From Drosophila pseudoobscura (taxonomy: Eukaryota > Arthropoda > Insecta > Diptera > Drosophilidae): a DNA stretch of 64,000 nucleotides. The notes under the pieces are model-generated. The model saw only the letters and a list, made by a program, of their open reading frames with translations, did no database searches and was not told the DNA's origin. A program made the translations under genes and the position numbers. The DNA is taken from assembly GCF_009870125.1 (NCBI RefSeq), contig NC_046681.1:6275001-6339000 (forward strand). Reading direction: 5' to 3'. This document shows positions 11,650 through 23,701 of the stretch, one piece after another; the stretch's first letter is position 1, and the number at the start of each line of letters is the position of its first letter.

Positions 11650-14600
11650 GCCATTCAAACGGCTGAATAGTGAATTATTTTCCTATGTTTAAAAAATGCT
11701 TCCTTTTTTCATGGAAATATCTTTCTGTCAGTGCACTTGCCACATGCCCAACTCTGGCAATTATAGTTGTTTTAATTACAGACCACAGACAGCACATACA
11801 AGTGGATATTTCCGTCCGAAGAGCCTTCTATGCCCAATCCTTTGAGCGAAACTTCCCGCCATATCACTTGGCAGAGGTTTCATTGGGTATAGTGATATTT
11901 TTAGACATATTTCCGATACTTTTGGATGGAAACAAAGGCATTAACCTCCCTGTAATCGTAGCTTCCCACCCCAAATCCTTCCTCCCGCATTATGCGGTTG
12001 TCCTTTCTGGTCCTATTCCCCCAATGTTTGTTTCATTACCTTCCTCTATTTTCAGCTCATTCTGTTGCGGTGTTTGAGTCAATTTGTGTTTTTATTATTT
12101 ATTTGCCAGGTCCACGGGGAGACGTGGAAGCCCTCCTTAATTAAGCTCTCCCTTTTTTTTCCCTCTAGCCACCCTGGACATTGGACTTTTATTTATGCAA
12201 TTAACCAAAGCCTCGTGTAATAAAGTCCGGTTGGGTAAAATCTTTGATTAATTGTAGTTTTGTTTACACGATGAGAGCGCAGTGTCCGACATGATTATGT
12301 GGGCTATATGACAGGTCTTTTGGGGGGCTTTTCTCTCACTTGGTGGGGGTTTTTCTCAGGTGATTAGGCCCTTGTTGTTGGGCCTAAGCTCTGGCAATTT
12401 GTTAACAAGTTTTGTGGGCCTGGTTAATCGCTTTTTGTGGGCCCTCTCATCATTATCATTATCTTTTGTGGGCCAGCTAATGATTGCGAGTGGGGATTTG
12501 TGGCACAGCCATTTGCCAGAATCGTATGTAAATTGATAAATTAAGTGGAGTCCTTTGTGGGCTATTGATTGAAGAAGATTCTGGTTTGATTCTCTAGAAT
12601 GAGTAATTTGTCCTCCTCTGAAACATTGTCTAGGTAACAAATTGTTGCCCGTTTTCTTCTCGAAGCAACTTTGGAATTTTTCCTCTGCCGGGGCCATAAA
12701 CTTTAATATGAAATCGTAAAATTTAGGGACCAGCGAACCAGCTCTAAATGGAAACCCTACTCATACGATGATGGCATAATCACAGCACAGACTTTCGAAT
12801 GACACAAAATGTTAATGCGATGTGGGGATTTTTATGGCCTGGGCCTGGGCCATAAATTAAGGAACCATTTCAAGTCGTTTGACTTTTTCCATCAGTCGAC
12901 CATTTAAATTCATTTGCAAAGCATTTAAATAACAATTAGGGATACGCAAGGACACACACACACGCTCAGAAAATAAAACAATTATTGTAACCCAAAAATA
13001 TATGCAGATTAGGACGAATTTGTGGCTTTGAAACATTTTAAATGCAAATCAAAATGCCGCAAATAATTGTAATAAATAACCAGGAAAAAATACGAATATT
13101 CGAAATGATTTTCCTTCACCACGCAGGCGGACAAAAAAGGACCAAAAGAAAATTAATAATAAATCTCAAAATGCTCATTAACTTAATTACTGTGTTTATT
13201 TTCATTGCCCTTCCTGTGTGCGGCATTGTGTCCCGCTTTAACCTAAGTTTGAATACCTCGTAATTGTTGAAGAAGGGTATATTGTATAAAAACGAAAGTG
13301 TTTCCCATTCGAAAATAAATAAATATGAAAATTGGGATCCAGTTGTAGAAATTTTAGAAAACAAGTGGCCAAGTTTTTATCAATATCTTGCATTGAATCC
13401 ATTGTAAAGTATTGCCCTGTCGAGACACTCCTCTATAAAATTATTTTTTGTGTTGTTTCCCCCTAATCATTCCCTCGGCTTTGCTTTCCCTTTTTGTGTG
13501 TTGAAATGCTTTTCTTTTGGTGCGTCACGCAATTTTTGTGGCTCTTTTCGAATCTCCTCAGCCCCGGGGGGCTCTGTTGAACAACTCAACGCTGAAAAAA
13601 TAGCCTCAAAACATGAAGAAATTGCGCGTCTTTAACCTTAATGTGTATTTAAGTAATGTTAATTGTGTGCAGGTCCTGCAGGCAGCTAGCTGGCATACAC
13701 CACCGTTAGCTGGCGCCACTGCGCTGGTTTCCTCCTCCTGTGGCCGTCGGTCCTCATCCTGGGGACACATTTTTGTAATTATGCTAATATAGAAATTCGC
13801 TTCGGGTAGCGTATCTAAACCTGTACTATAATTGTTGCCTGTTAATTGAATTTCGGCGAAAATTGTGAGCAAGCAAGCAATTAGATATGGTGTTTGAAGG
13901 GGGCTGAAGGAGAGTACTATTTGGAGAAATGATTATATACAATATAAGGGATTGTTAATAGAAAAAGAAGGCATCAGACTTTACGGGTAAGTTTAAACAA
14001 GATGTTTGCTTAACGCCCCAAATAAACACACATTCAATCATTACATATTTATGAATTCGATCTGAATTGATTACACACACTTGTGTAAAACAACATATTC
14101 TTCCAATTTATGAAGCGTCATTAATTTAAAATATACTCCACTTTCCAGGGAAATACACCACAATTTCATAAATGTACGCTTTAAATGGCCTTCATGAGAG
14201 TATCGTGATACTTTTACAGGCGGAAAAATGATCTCTTTTGACCGCACTCAGGTGATGGTTTTTTTCCAACGTACATGCATGGAGCCAATGGACCCCGTAA
14301 TGCCCCTTAGCAGTTTGACATTATTAAAATCGAAACTATTTGGGTCAGTCGGTGGGGGGAGGACCGTCGGGCGATGGCTTTTGGTTCACATTCGCCTCCC
14401 GAGAGAGGTAAATGCATATTTACAACATTTTAACCTTGAGATTTATATGCATTATATGCAAAAATGTCTGTCAGGGCACTGCCGCTCGTTGGCGGTCCTT
14501 TTTTCACCCCACCTCTCCTAAAGAGAGAGAGGGAAAAATCCATGAAAATGCACTAAAAAAGGGGAGCAAAAAAAAGGAGCCAACAAGGAGCTCACGTAAG

Positions 14601-15563
14601 CCGGAATGGTGCTGTGGTTGCACCTGTTTTGGCATGTTTGAAAATTCCTGGAAACAAATGTAATAAAAACTACTCGTAATACACACGCTCACAAATACAT
14701 ATATATAGATATATATGTAGGTATGTATGTATATGCACGTTCACACACAGACATCGGGCGAGGTGAGGGCCTTTTATTAGCCTGAGCTTTTTGAAGAGTT
14801 CTCCCCGAGAGTTGTGTTTTCTAATTTTGGCTTTGCTTTGTTCGTACGAGTAGTATTTTTTCGGTTCTGTTCGGTTAGGGGTTTCGTTTGGTTTGGTTTT
14901 GCGTGCTGGCCCGCACTTAAAGTTCCTTCTAATGAAAGCTTTTTTTGGATTTTTTTTTGTTTTATTCCGAATTTGTTGCCACTTTTAATTTGATTTTTTT
15001 AGTGTCCAGCTATACCCACAGAGTATAAGTGTGTGCTTGTAATTTATGCGCTTCTTTGATGGGCTGGCCCTCTTCAAAATCAAATCTCAGCTCAATAGTC
15101 GGGCATTTAGTGGGGGTTGGAAATGATTTGCCAAGTCGTTAGGCGAATAAAATTAAAACTTACGAGCTGCCATTAAATAAAAATTTAGAGTTCAGTTACC
15201 TGTTATATAAGTTGTAATTGTTGGGTGGAAGGATATCATAGAATAAACTGCAATTAAGTGAACATTGCTATGCTATTGGGAATGGTTTTTTGGGAGCCGA
15301 AAATGGTTTCAAAATGAGACCATTAGATACTTTCCAGGAAGGGGATTCATGAAGGTACAAATTAAACTTATAAAATCTAGAATTTTCATCAATTTCTGGT
15401 GGCATTTGGTTGTAGCTTAATAGAGTAGCAATGTATCTTGAGAGATGCTGTTCCTCTCTCTAAATGGAATATTTCCTCTGGGCTTGTCCTTCAAATCCTT
15501 AAAGTTTTCCTCGAGGAGCCCCATTCAAAATGCAACACCTTTTGTTGACTTAACGCTTAAATG

Positions 15564-15588
15564 TTTATTTGTGTTTTTCATATTTATT
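15564..15588 (-). terminator. candidate polyadenylation signals for DIP-eta
   Basis: Two TTTATT sequences on the plus strand (15,564-15,569 and 15,583-15,588) read AATAAA on the minus strand, about 1.4 kb past the DIP-eta stop. Such hexamers are common in A/T-rich DNA, so the call is weak. Confidence 0.25.
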
Positions 15589-15639
15589 TTATAAATATTC
15601 CTGTCCATTTACATGTGATGCTTACATTACTTAGATATT

Positions 15640-15669
15640 CATATATATATATATATATACTGTATATAT
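15640..15669. repeat. (TA)n tract
   Basis: Near-perfect AT dinucleotide repeat of about 30 bases in the A/T-rich region downstream of DIP-eta. Confidence 0.8.
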
Positions 15670-16973
15670 ATTTATATGATGTATATTTATGACAATATAA
15701 ATGTAACTCATAAAATTTTCTTTTTTTTTAACAATTCAATTTCGGCTGGAAATATACACGCTGCTTAATTTTAATATTTTAATTATAATTCATTACCACT
15801 TAAAAGTCGGATTAACACGAGATTTAAATTTTTGCAGCGCACTTTAAGCTGTTTACCGTTGTTTTTTCTTTTTGCATAAATATGTATATGTATTTGTAAA
15901 TAACGCGTTTTTGTTTTTCAATTTAATAGTATTGATTGTTTGTTTGAAACAAATACGAGTATGCCCAAAAATGATCGATAAATGTTGTTTTTTTTAATTA
16001 GTATTTAATATGTTTAGCATGCTTCAGTAAATGATATGTATGGCGTTTTTTTTTAATATTGAAGCATTGTTTTTAAATATGAATTTAATGTGGTGGAAAC
16101 TCTTGGATAAGATTCTAAAGGAGTTTAACTATGGATTCATTTTGGAGGGGATATTTTCTGGAACACAGCCTTTTGCTGAGCTTGTATTTTTGTGGTAATT
16201 TTGTATTGATAACTTTTTGAGCATTTGGCGGAGGTTCTTTCCTCTTCCTTTTGGTTGATATTTTCATTATGGTTATTTGAAGTATATTTCTTGTCTGCTT
16301 TTATCCTTTCTCCATCCTTCCGTTAAAGACTAATTTCATATGAATATTTGTGGAAAATTATACACCTTTAGGATTTAATTAAATTGCAATTAACTATTAC
16401 TTTGCACACATACAGTCTCTTTAATTATGCCCACACATTTTTGGTTTATACAAATTTTATAATACATAATAGCCTGTCCTAAAGATATATACTTACAAAT
16501 TTCCTTTGCATTTGCGTTCCCTTGCTCTGCTCTATGTACATGTGCAGTAATTGATTTGCATATTCGATATTATACAATGGATACTTGTACTATGATTAGG
16601 GCTAAGTCTTAAAATATTTAGAGAATTCTCAACAGCTCAACATGCACGCGTCTCATCGGGGGAAATTTAGGAAGCCTGGTTGACTTAAAAGCTAACATCG
16701 TTCTGATACTCGTACTATATATCTTCGAGTATATGTATGTGTAATGTATAATCTGGTTGACAAACAAACTTTAACTAAAGACCGACCCGACCACATCGCA
16801 GCCATAAATCAGCACCAAGTAACGTTTGGCATTGACAAACTCAATCATCATCGCAGCTCCACAGATTTGTGCTGCGACTCCAGTGCCAGCACCAGCTTCG
16901 ACTTCAGTTCCAGATTTAGCGGCAAGTAGTCCATGTTCGGGGTGGCCACAGGGCTGTCAACTTCGCGTCTGTG

Positions 16974-17182
16974 TCAAACATGTGTCTGTGTTTGTGGCAA
17001 CAATGGCAGCTGGGTTTTTCGCATCATTCCCGTCGCCGTCGCCATCGTCGCCACCGTCGTCGTTGTCGTTAGGGCCAGAACCAGGATGAGAAGTAGCCGG
17101 TTCAGGGTCTGGTGCTGAACCACTGCCGAGGACGACGCCCCATACATGCTGTCAATGCTCTCCGCACTGAGACTCAAATCGG
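16974..17182 (-). CDS. DIP-eta: DIP-eta exon 11: C-terminus with hydrophobic tail
   Basis: The acceptor is CCCCACACAG and the stop TGA is at 16,976-16,974. It encodes ADLSLSAESIDSMYG, then a hydrophobic run (LLLILVLAL followed by a Thr/Ala/Met stretch). This would serve as a GPI-attachment signal or a membrane anchor, fixing the Ig domains outside the cell. About 18 more polar residues follow the hydrophobic part, which is unusual for a GPI signal. Confidence 0.85.
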
Positions 17183-17931
17183 CTGTGTGGGGTGGGGAAG
17201 ATCGTATGAGAGTCGTATGTAAATGGGTTGGCCATCTAGCGGACGGGGCGGAAATTGGCTAAATCGTTTGACTCGAGGGCCAACCGATGTGATTAGCAGA
17301 GATTTTCGACAAGCTTGTCGCCCCAAAAACACACTAGCGCCAAAACCTTTACGATTTACCTAAATGTGAAGAATTTAATGGGTCGTCCAAGGTGTACTCC
17401 TCTTCCTACGAAAACTTTCTCGTGCCCCTCAATTAAGCTATAAAAATAACCCAAAGAAGTACGAGAGTATTTTCAACTTTTCGACCACACAAAAGAAGAA
17501 TTTATTTGATTGTGGTCCCCAAGTATTTACAAATCATTAAATTGCCATAAAGCCAAGCCGAGCGTGTTTATTGATATACAATTATTATGGCCCCAAAGAC
17601 CCCGACTAAGAGCAAGGAAAGTTTTACCTGCGGCTCGCCCCAAAAAGTATGCTATGGTTTTCAGTATTGGCACAAGCTTCTCCTTTTGCCTTCTTCTCTT
17701 TTGCCGTTTTCCTTTTCTGGCAAATTAGTGTGAAAATCTGTTAAACAGGGAACGGGGATCTGGGATTGGAACTGGCACTGGGGTCCCTTTTTTTATGGCT
17801 TTGCTGCCGTCTCAAGTGGCCTGTTATGCCCCCGCTGCCTCCGGAGCCCAAACCACAAGGAAAATACTTGAAATATGGCCCATAACCCTAATCGGTGCCC
17901 TGCACTCTTTCTCGCTTCCTCTCTCTCTTAC

Positions 17932-18024
17932 CTTTTCTCTTTCCAGGATTCTCCATATCCTCGCCGCTGTGCTCCTGTGCCCGAGCCGGATGATACATTT
18001 CCGAGCTTTTCGTCCGCTTTTTGC
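17932..18024 (-). CDS. DIP-eta: DIP-eta exon 10: basic stalk
   Basis: 93 nt, acceptor TCCATTGCACAG and donor AAAG|GTAAGA, phase 1 at both ends. It encodes a hydrophilic, charged segment beginning KKRTKSSE and ending NPGKRK. It would be missed without splice logic because forward-strand ORFs cover it. Its sequence agrees with the stalk I remember for the D. melanogaster protein. Confidence 0.85.
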
Positions 18025-18323
18025 CTGTGCAATGGAGAAGAATTATTGAATTGCGGTTTAGTCGGAGTAGAAGTAGCAGCAGAGGCAGGTGTATCTTTAA
18101 GTTACTCTGTTGGTCTTAATGCATATTCATAATAAACTTGTCGCTCGTTTGTTGCTTTTCAATTTCCATTTCCATTTCTTTCACTCTCTGACCTCAGAGA
18201 ACCGCAACCCATTCTGAGTCTTATTTCGCCTCCATCCGCCCCGTGTTGCAGCATTCACCTGATTCGTGGCGTTGACGATTTGAAGCGGATTTGCATGCCG
18301 AATGAATTATTTATGGGCTTTTT

Positions 18324-18342
18324 TCTCTCTCTCTCTCTCTCT
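18324..18342. repeat. (CT)n tract in DIP-eta intron
   Basis: Perfect CT dinucleotide run of about 19 bases. Confidence 0.8.
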
Positions 18343-18546
18343 GTTTCTTTCTCCGTCTGTTGTCGCCGGCTTCCAGCCTTATACTTCCCTAGGATTCCCC
18401 CCCCACAACCAAAAGTGGAATATTTTGAGCTCATCTTAAATTTATGCCAAGTGGCTATTAAATTTTTTCTTTTCTCGCGCTTTGTTTCTCTGCTTAAAAG
18501 TTGCTGCTAAGAGGATTCACTCTCTCGCAATGGAGTTAACACTTAC

Positions 18547-18600
18547 CCTTGTGTCGCGCCTCAAAGTTCTCCACATAATTGACGGCATTGGGCGGTATTC
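18547..18600 (-). CDS. DIP-eta: DIP-eta exon 9: start of the stalk
   Basis: A 54-nt exon encoding IPPNAVNYVENFEARHK, with donor AAGG|GTAAGT in phase 1. It links Ig3 to the basic stalk. Confidence 0.82.
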
Positions 18601-18675
18601 CTGTGGGGGTTATCATAGGGGTTACCATAGGCGTTAGCACATCTATTATCCCATCAACGGGTAAGTTATACTCAC
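18601..18675 (-). other. DIP-eta: 75-nt in-frame, stop-free mini-intron of DIP-eta
   Basis: It begins GTGAGT, holds the branch-site-like TGCTAAC and ends in a pyrimidine-rich AACCCCCACAG, all good intron signals. Its length is a multiple of three and it has no in-frame stop, so retention would insert 25 residues (rich in Thr, Pro and Met) between Ig3 and the stalk. Removal joins A|GA and gives KLYRIPPNAV, which agrees with the remembered fly protein. Confidence 0.75.
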
Positions 18676-18828
18676 TGTACAGCTTGATGGTGCCATCCGT
18701 ATCGCCAAGGGAGTTCTTGGCCACACATCTATAGGCCCCAAACTCTGCCTGCGAGAGGGGATTTATGTGCAGTTTCATGGAGTTGCGGTAACCACCAATC
18801 TCCGTGACGTTTGCCGAGTATTTGCCAC
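18676..18828 (-). CDS. DIP-eta: DIP-eta exon 8: second half of Ig3
   Basis: 153 nt, acceptor CGTTGGCAG. It encodes the NVT site and the Ig3 F-strand motif FGAYRCVAKNSLGDTDG, ending at IKLY. The donor TACA|GTGAGT sits exactly where the DIP-theta donor (TATC|GTAAGT) sits, in the same phase. If the following 75-nt intron is retained, the frame continues without a stop into exon 9. Confidence 0.9.
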
Positions 18829-19613
18829 CTGCCAACGGGGTTTTTCATTTGATTTTTGGAGTTAATATTTCATTAAAATAATAAACTAATTAATATTTAA
18901 TTGAAATTTTGCGTTATTAAATAATTAAATGCATGTCACGTGCAAACACAGCCTGGCCCCGAGTGTACGACGAGAATGAGGGGCAAAAAGTTTTACCAAT
19001 GTTGCTGACAGGCATACAATTTATGCACGAACGCATGTCACACCAGAGGCCAGACACAGATACAAATTCGGATACAGAGCAGGAGTGTGGCTCGGTTTTT
19101 CTGTTGTCAATTAAAAACTGCCAACAAATTGTAAATTAATTTCATTTCCATTTATGACAACAATGAGGGGAAAGGCAGGGGACTCTGAAAGAGTTTTCCC
19201 GAGTCGCAGACTATCTGTTTTTTTCTAAGCTTTCCCACGAGTTCCCAGACAGACTCGGGAAACCACAGGACTGTGGTCATGTCTGTTACTCTCCTCTCCG
19301 TGTGTGTGTGAGTTTCCGTGACTAAATCAGCTAATTAACAACTTTTTTTGTGTGTCTCTGTCGCGTCTGGTTTTGCACTCAACGGTCATCCATTCCTTCG
19401 TTAGTTAGTTTTTTGGGGTCGGCTTTGATCCGATGGGGAAACGTTTTTCCCATTGGATTCGAAGGCCACCGCCACCGCCAGCGCCAGCGCTAGAGCCGGA
19501 GGAGGCTTAGTGCTAATGTGTTTGTCGTCGGATTATGGCATTTTTAATGGTAATTCGTATATATAGTTTATTTAATAATTGAATGACACCATGATTCATT
19601 TAGGTTGTCTCAC

Positions 19614-19751
19614 CTGGCGGCACTATCTCTCCGCGTTCGCGTGTCCAGTAGTTAATGGACTTTGGATAGGCCTCCGATTCGCATTCCAATGTCACTCCTT
19701 TGCCCTCGACGGCGCCTATAAGCTGGTTCTGTACGGTGATCATTGGTGCGA
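19614..19751 (-). CDS. DIP-eta: DIP-eta exon 7: first half of Ig3
   Basis: 138 nt, separated from exon 6 by a minimal 62-nt intron. The acceptor is TTCTTCGCAG and the donor CCAG|GTGAGA. It encodes APMITVQNQLIGA, the Ig3 cysteine in VTLECESEAYPKS and the core Trp in INYWTRE. Confidence 0.92.
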
Positions 19752-19813
19752 CTGCGAAGAAGGAACTCACAGATTAGATATTATGTATCTACATGGGTGT
19801 ATCTTTCACTTAC

Positions 19814-19942
19814 AATGCACGATGAGGGTTATTCTCTTGCTCACTGATGGTGGAACGCCATTGGAAGCTATGCAGAGATAGGCACCCATATGCTGACGCT
19901 TTACATTGGGTATTATTAGATCGGTGCCTTCAACGCTGGGAA
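19814..19942 (-). CDS. DIP-eta: DIP-eta exon 6: second half of Ig2
   Basis: 129 nt, acceptor TTTTTTTGCAG and donor CATT|GTAAGT. It encodes the F-strand motif MGAYLCIASNGVPPSVSKR with the second Ig2 cysteine. The forward-strand ORF overlapping it is a shadow. Confidence 0.92.
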
Positions 19943-22733
19943 CTGCAAAAAAAGGAAACCACTTGAGTAGTTGTGGGGTTTTAGCTTATGCTGTACCTAA
20001 AATCGCTTTTTAAAGCAGGAGACGCTTAACTAAAGCCTCCTGTTCGGAGCAGCAGCTTCTAAAACCTCTTAAGATATTTCCTATAACCTCTTCGTATAAT
20101 GTTTAACCTTATTACGCTCCCACTGCACACACGCACATACACTTGCAGCCTTCTTATTTCCAATATCATATCATATCAGTCCAAATCATCGTCCAGCGCT
20201 CAGCTTCGGTTCTCTTCCGTAGAGTTTGACACAGGACTCGTAGTACTCGTCGTAAGACCCTAAATTAAATGTGGAGTCAACAGTTCCTCTACTTCTAGGA
20301 ACTGCACACAGATCAGATTGAGTTGCTTGTGGCGTTTGTGGTGGCAGCACTAAAAACTTATGTTGGATATCTCTCTTTTGACTTTTTAGTACAACTTTTA
20401 GAGAATGGCCCCGACACCTACACTCGACTCGTAATTACATCATAACTACAAATGTATCTACCAAATGCTCATGCTCCTCCTCCTGCCGCCGCTCCTCCAT
20501 GTAATGATAGTTATTACATTTGCCTAAGCTCCGCACTCAACGAGAGAGGCAGTGCCACAACAAAAGTTGCATGCAACAGAGCAGAGCCCCCTCCATTCAT
20601 GGCTCGCTATTGGTGACTTTTTATGATGCTGTTGGCCGGGGCATTCGGCGGGGGCCGGACAAACATCCTGTTCTGATAGTCGAACATGGCTTATATAATA
20701 TAAATTGCACAGTGTCTGGGCTGTGGGTTTAAGCCGGCAGCAGAGCAGACGATGATATGGATAGGATATACGATTTCCGACCCCCTCCCCACCATCCGAA
20801 CCATGGTCACAGGGTACACCGGAAGCGGAAGTTCTGGCTAGTTTGCGCTTGATATTGTTAGAGAGGTAGTTTGCGCGGAAAACGGAGAGCTTGCGGGACA
20901 TAATAATAAGCTGATTTTTCGTTTATTGATTTGCCTTTTCGACCTGCCGCGAACTTCGACTCGCTTATTAGCCACGCTGCTCTTTTCTCCCCCTCGTTGT
21001 TGTTCCTTTTTTTTGTGGGTGGGTTCAGGCCCGGTCATTAAACGTAATAGCCTCGAAAAACGTGTAATTCGGTTCAAGCCCCCGACATGGCCGTAGCCAT
21101 AGCCATAGCATAAAAGTTTACTTTTGTTCGGACGATTTCATTTCATTTCGAAGCAGCAGCAACAACACAAACCAAATAATCAAATTTCAAATGAAAAAGA
21201 AAACTTTCACCAGGAAAAAGCAGGTTAAAAACACAGTATGAAAAGGTGACAGAATCGGATGTCGAATGGGGAATACACTAAAGGATCTTTTAAATCCTTT
21301 AAAAAGAAGGAGGGGGATACATATTATCTCAAGGAATTATATATATATATATTTCCCACATATTAGTGATAAATATTCGTATCTAAATTGGCTCGAAAAA
21401 ATCGAGTTTTGGCTGAATAATTATCGTTTAAATTCAATACTGGTGTATAAAATGAATTTGTATCCAAATCTTTTCGGATAAGTATATAGGGAAAAACCAC
21501 TTTCTCTATATGAAATTCCCTCCATTATATTATAGCAATGTTTTATCCAGAGTCTCTCTCTCCTTCCACAGTTAGTGCTTAAAGAGCCTTCAGTCCCAAC
21601 AAAGTTTATAATGTTCCCTGTCTCTTGCTTTGGTACTACCTCCAACAAGCACCTATGGTACGAGTGTGTATATGAATGCGGAATGGGTCCACTCTGCGGA
21701 CAGGAAGCAGGCTCGTTTGGACGATGGCCCGTTCCGTTTCGAATTGGGTGGCAGACATTTAAGCCTCGGCGAAAAGGTCATTTCGCCAAGCTTTTTGTTC
21801 TCTTTATGCTGATGTTTTTTCACCCCTATCCCATCCTCTTGCTCTCTCATTTGGTTGTGTTTTTATTTTTTTCCTGTTCACGGGTTTTGGGGTTTTTTTC
21901 ATGGGCTTTTTCCTAGGCCACCTTTGATTTCGAGTCGAGTTTGTTTTCACATCGTGTTTGGTCTTTCGTGTGGACTTTGATGGGGCTCGGCTCGGCTACT
22001 TTTTTTTGTAGATGCTTTAAAGGATAACTCATGCGAGGCCATTAATAAACACTGGGAGATTGTTTTGGGGGGTCTGGAAATTATTTAAAATGTTTGGCAT
22101 GCTCAAATTCCATAGAGAAATCAACATTTCAGGGGATGTTGATGTTTTTATGGATTTTGTGATGTATTGAAAAATATTTGTGGACAGTGATCTCAGAATG
22201 AAAAACAAATTTCCTTATCAGAATATTCATTGACAAAAATTTTTAAATATTTAAAATAATATTCCCCTTATTGCGCTGAATAAAGTACGCTCTCACACAC
22301 TGACGATCTTGACATAATTTATAATTAATATTGAATCAATATTGCATTGAATGGGCTAACTTTATGAATGAATCGGTAAATGAATCATTTCCCATGTGCA
22401 GAGGAATACAAAATGAACTCATATTTCAATAAAAGAATTTTCCAAATTGAAAATGTTTGTGCAATTTTCCAACTCATCTCTCGACTGTCGAACGCGAACG
22501 AGAACGAACACACTTCAAGGCCAATTAGTAAATCTGGCCCTGTTCCACCTTCATCCTTCATCCCGACCCAAACCGACCCTGTGCGAGGATATGTGAACCC
22601 TCCCAAACACTCTATGGTCCTTAACCATTTGCTAATTCTGTCAGTCAGACGTCATCATCATCATCAGCGGGCAAAACGGGCGAAAATTCTCGCATGCTGG
22701 CCACAGTCCTGCAGTCCTCCCATCCTACTGGTG

Positions 22734-22954
22734 CTATGCCACGTTCAGGACGAAGGCCTCCTCCCACACCTGCAGGTAGGTGCACTTCTCGGCTTCGGGC
22801 CGAGACCAGAGCTTCAGAGCCTTTGGCTCTGGCAGGCTGCCGGCAGCGGCTGCCTTTTTTGTGTAAGAGTACTCCACTCCACTCCGCAATGTTGGATGGC
22901 AGACCTCATGCAGGCGGCCGATGCCGATGCCGGTGACGGCGGCGGTGGCGGTGG
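22734..22954 (-). CDS. coding-like segment in DIP-eta intron 5; candidate alternative terminal exon
   Basis: On the minus strand a frame stays open for about 85 codons and ends at TAG 22,736-22,734. Its codons end strongly in G or C (CTG, GAG, AAG, GCC), unlike the A/T-rich surroundings, and the peptide (for example SLPEPKALKLWSRPEAEK) has no low-complexity look after the first third. An acceptor-like site after a pyrimidine-rich stretch at 22,955, and another at 22,850, would both join exon 5 in phase (G|CC). Splicing to it would give a truncated protein ending inside Ig2. It may instead be a fragment of an unrelated gene. I do not recognise the peptide. Confidence 0.3.
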
Positions 22955-23542
22955 CTTCCACAACAACAGCAAAAGTACTTACAAATCAAGAGAGGCGGGT
23001 TTCGGAGAGGGTTCGAGTAGGGTTGGTCGATGAAAGGGGAACGTATATTACAGTCAGAAAAATAAGCAGATATTTGCTATGAAATTATCGTCATGAACAT
23101 TTAGAAAACCATATTTTATGGTGCAAAATTAGATATCGTTTTATTAGATTGAATATCGATACAAAAATCGCTACACTATCAAAAAACTACATTTTTGTAG
23201 ACCTCCTTTTTTTTAAAAATAGATAATTGATTTCTTTATGGGATAATATTACTTCTTTTTAAAAATTCCCGATCGAAAAGATCTCTTAAGTCCAGCAGTG
23301 CATATCCTATCTTGTAAAGAATGCAACAAATATAGAATGGTGCTAGCTATTTAATGGTCAAACTATTAGTTCGATGTTTTTTATTTAATATTTCTTCACA
23401 TACGGAACCCGCAATAAATATCAATCATGCCAAGATTCTATATCCTATTGCCTCTGATTTCTCTGAGTGCTTGAACCGTAAAACCAAAATTCGAATCCCA
23501 GTAACAGTACCAGGAGTACCAGTACCCGAACCCAGAACTTAC

Positions 23543-23701
23543 CCTCTTCTCCGCTGGACAGCTCGATGGGCACTCCACTTTCACGTCGCCATGTAATTGT
23601 CGGCTCTGGTGAACCGGTTGCAGCGCATTTGAGCGTCACGTTACTGCCCTCGCGAACGACCATGTCCGTGCTTGTAGGATAATCTAGGATATCCGGCGGT
23701 A
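23543..23701 (-). CDS. DIP-eta: DIP-eta exon 5: first half of Ig2
   Basis: 159 nt, with acceptor TTGCTGCTGCAG and donor GAGG|GTAAGT, phase 1 at both ends. It encodes [19 protein letters not shown], the Ig2 cysteine in [10 protein letters not shown] and the core Trp in TITWRRE. It carries an NVT glycosylation site. Confidence 0.92.

Larger units (their letters stand above)
11680..16973. other. non-coding DNA between convergent genes; probable DIP-eta 3' UTR at its right end
   Basis: I see no supported gene. The part from about 15,540 to 16,970 is very A/T-rich, lies directly downstream of the DIP-eta stop codon on the minus strand, and carries minus-strand AATAAA candidates. It may therefore be a long 3' UTR, as is common for neuronal fly genes. 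That is inference. Confidence 0.4.

Noticed and set aside
19579..19881. 100-codon forward ORF
   Set aside because: It is the antisense shadow of DIP-eta exons 6 and 7, which have clear Ig motifs and splice sites.
22734..22849. Treating this shorter piece as a certain DIP-eta exon
   Set aside because: Two acceptors are possible and no paralogous exon exists in DIP-theta, so it is reported only as a candidate.
22380..23033. 217-codon forward ORF
   Set aside because: It is antisense to the coding-like minus-strand segment at 22,734-22,954 and ends in a Gly/Ala low-complexity run, so it is most likely a shadow.
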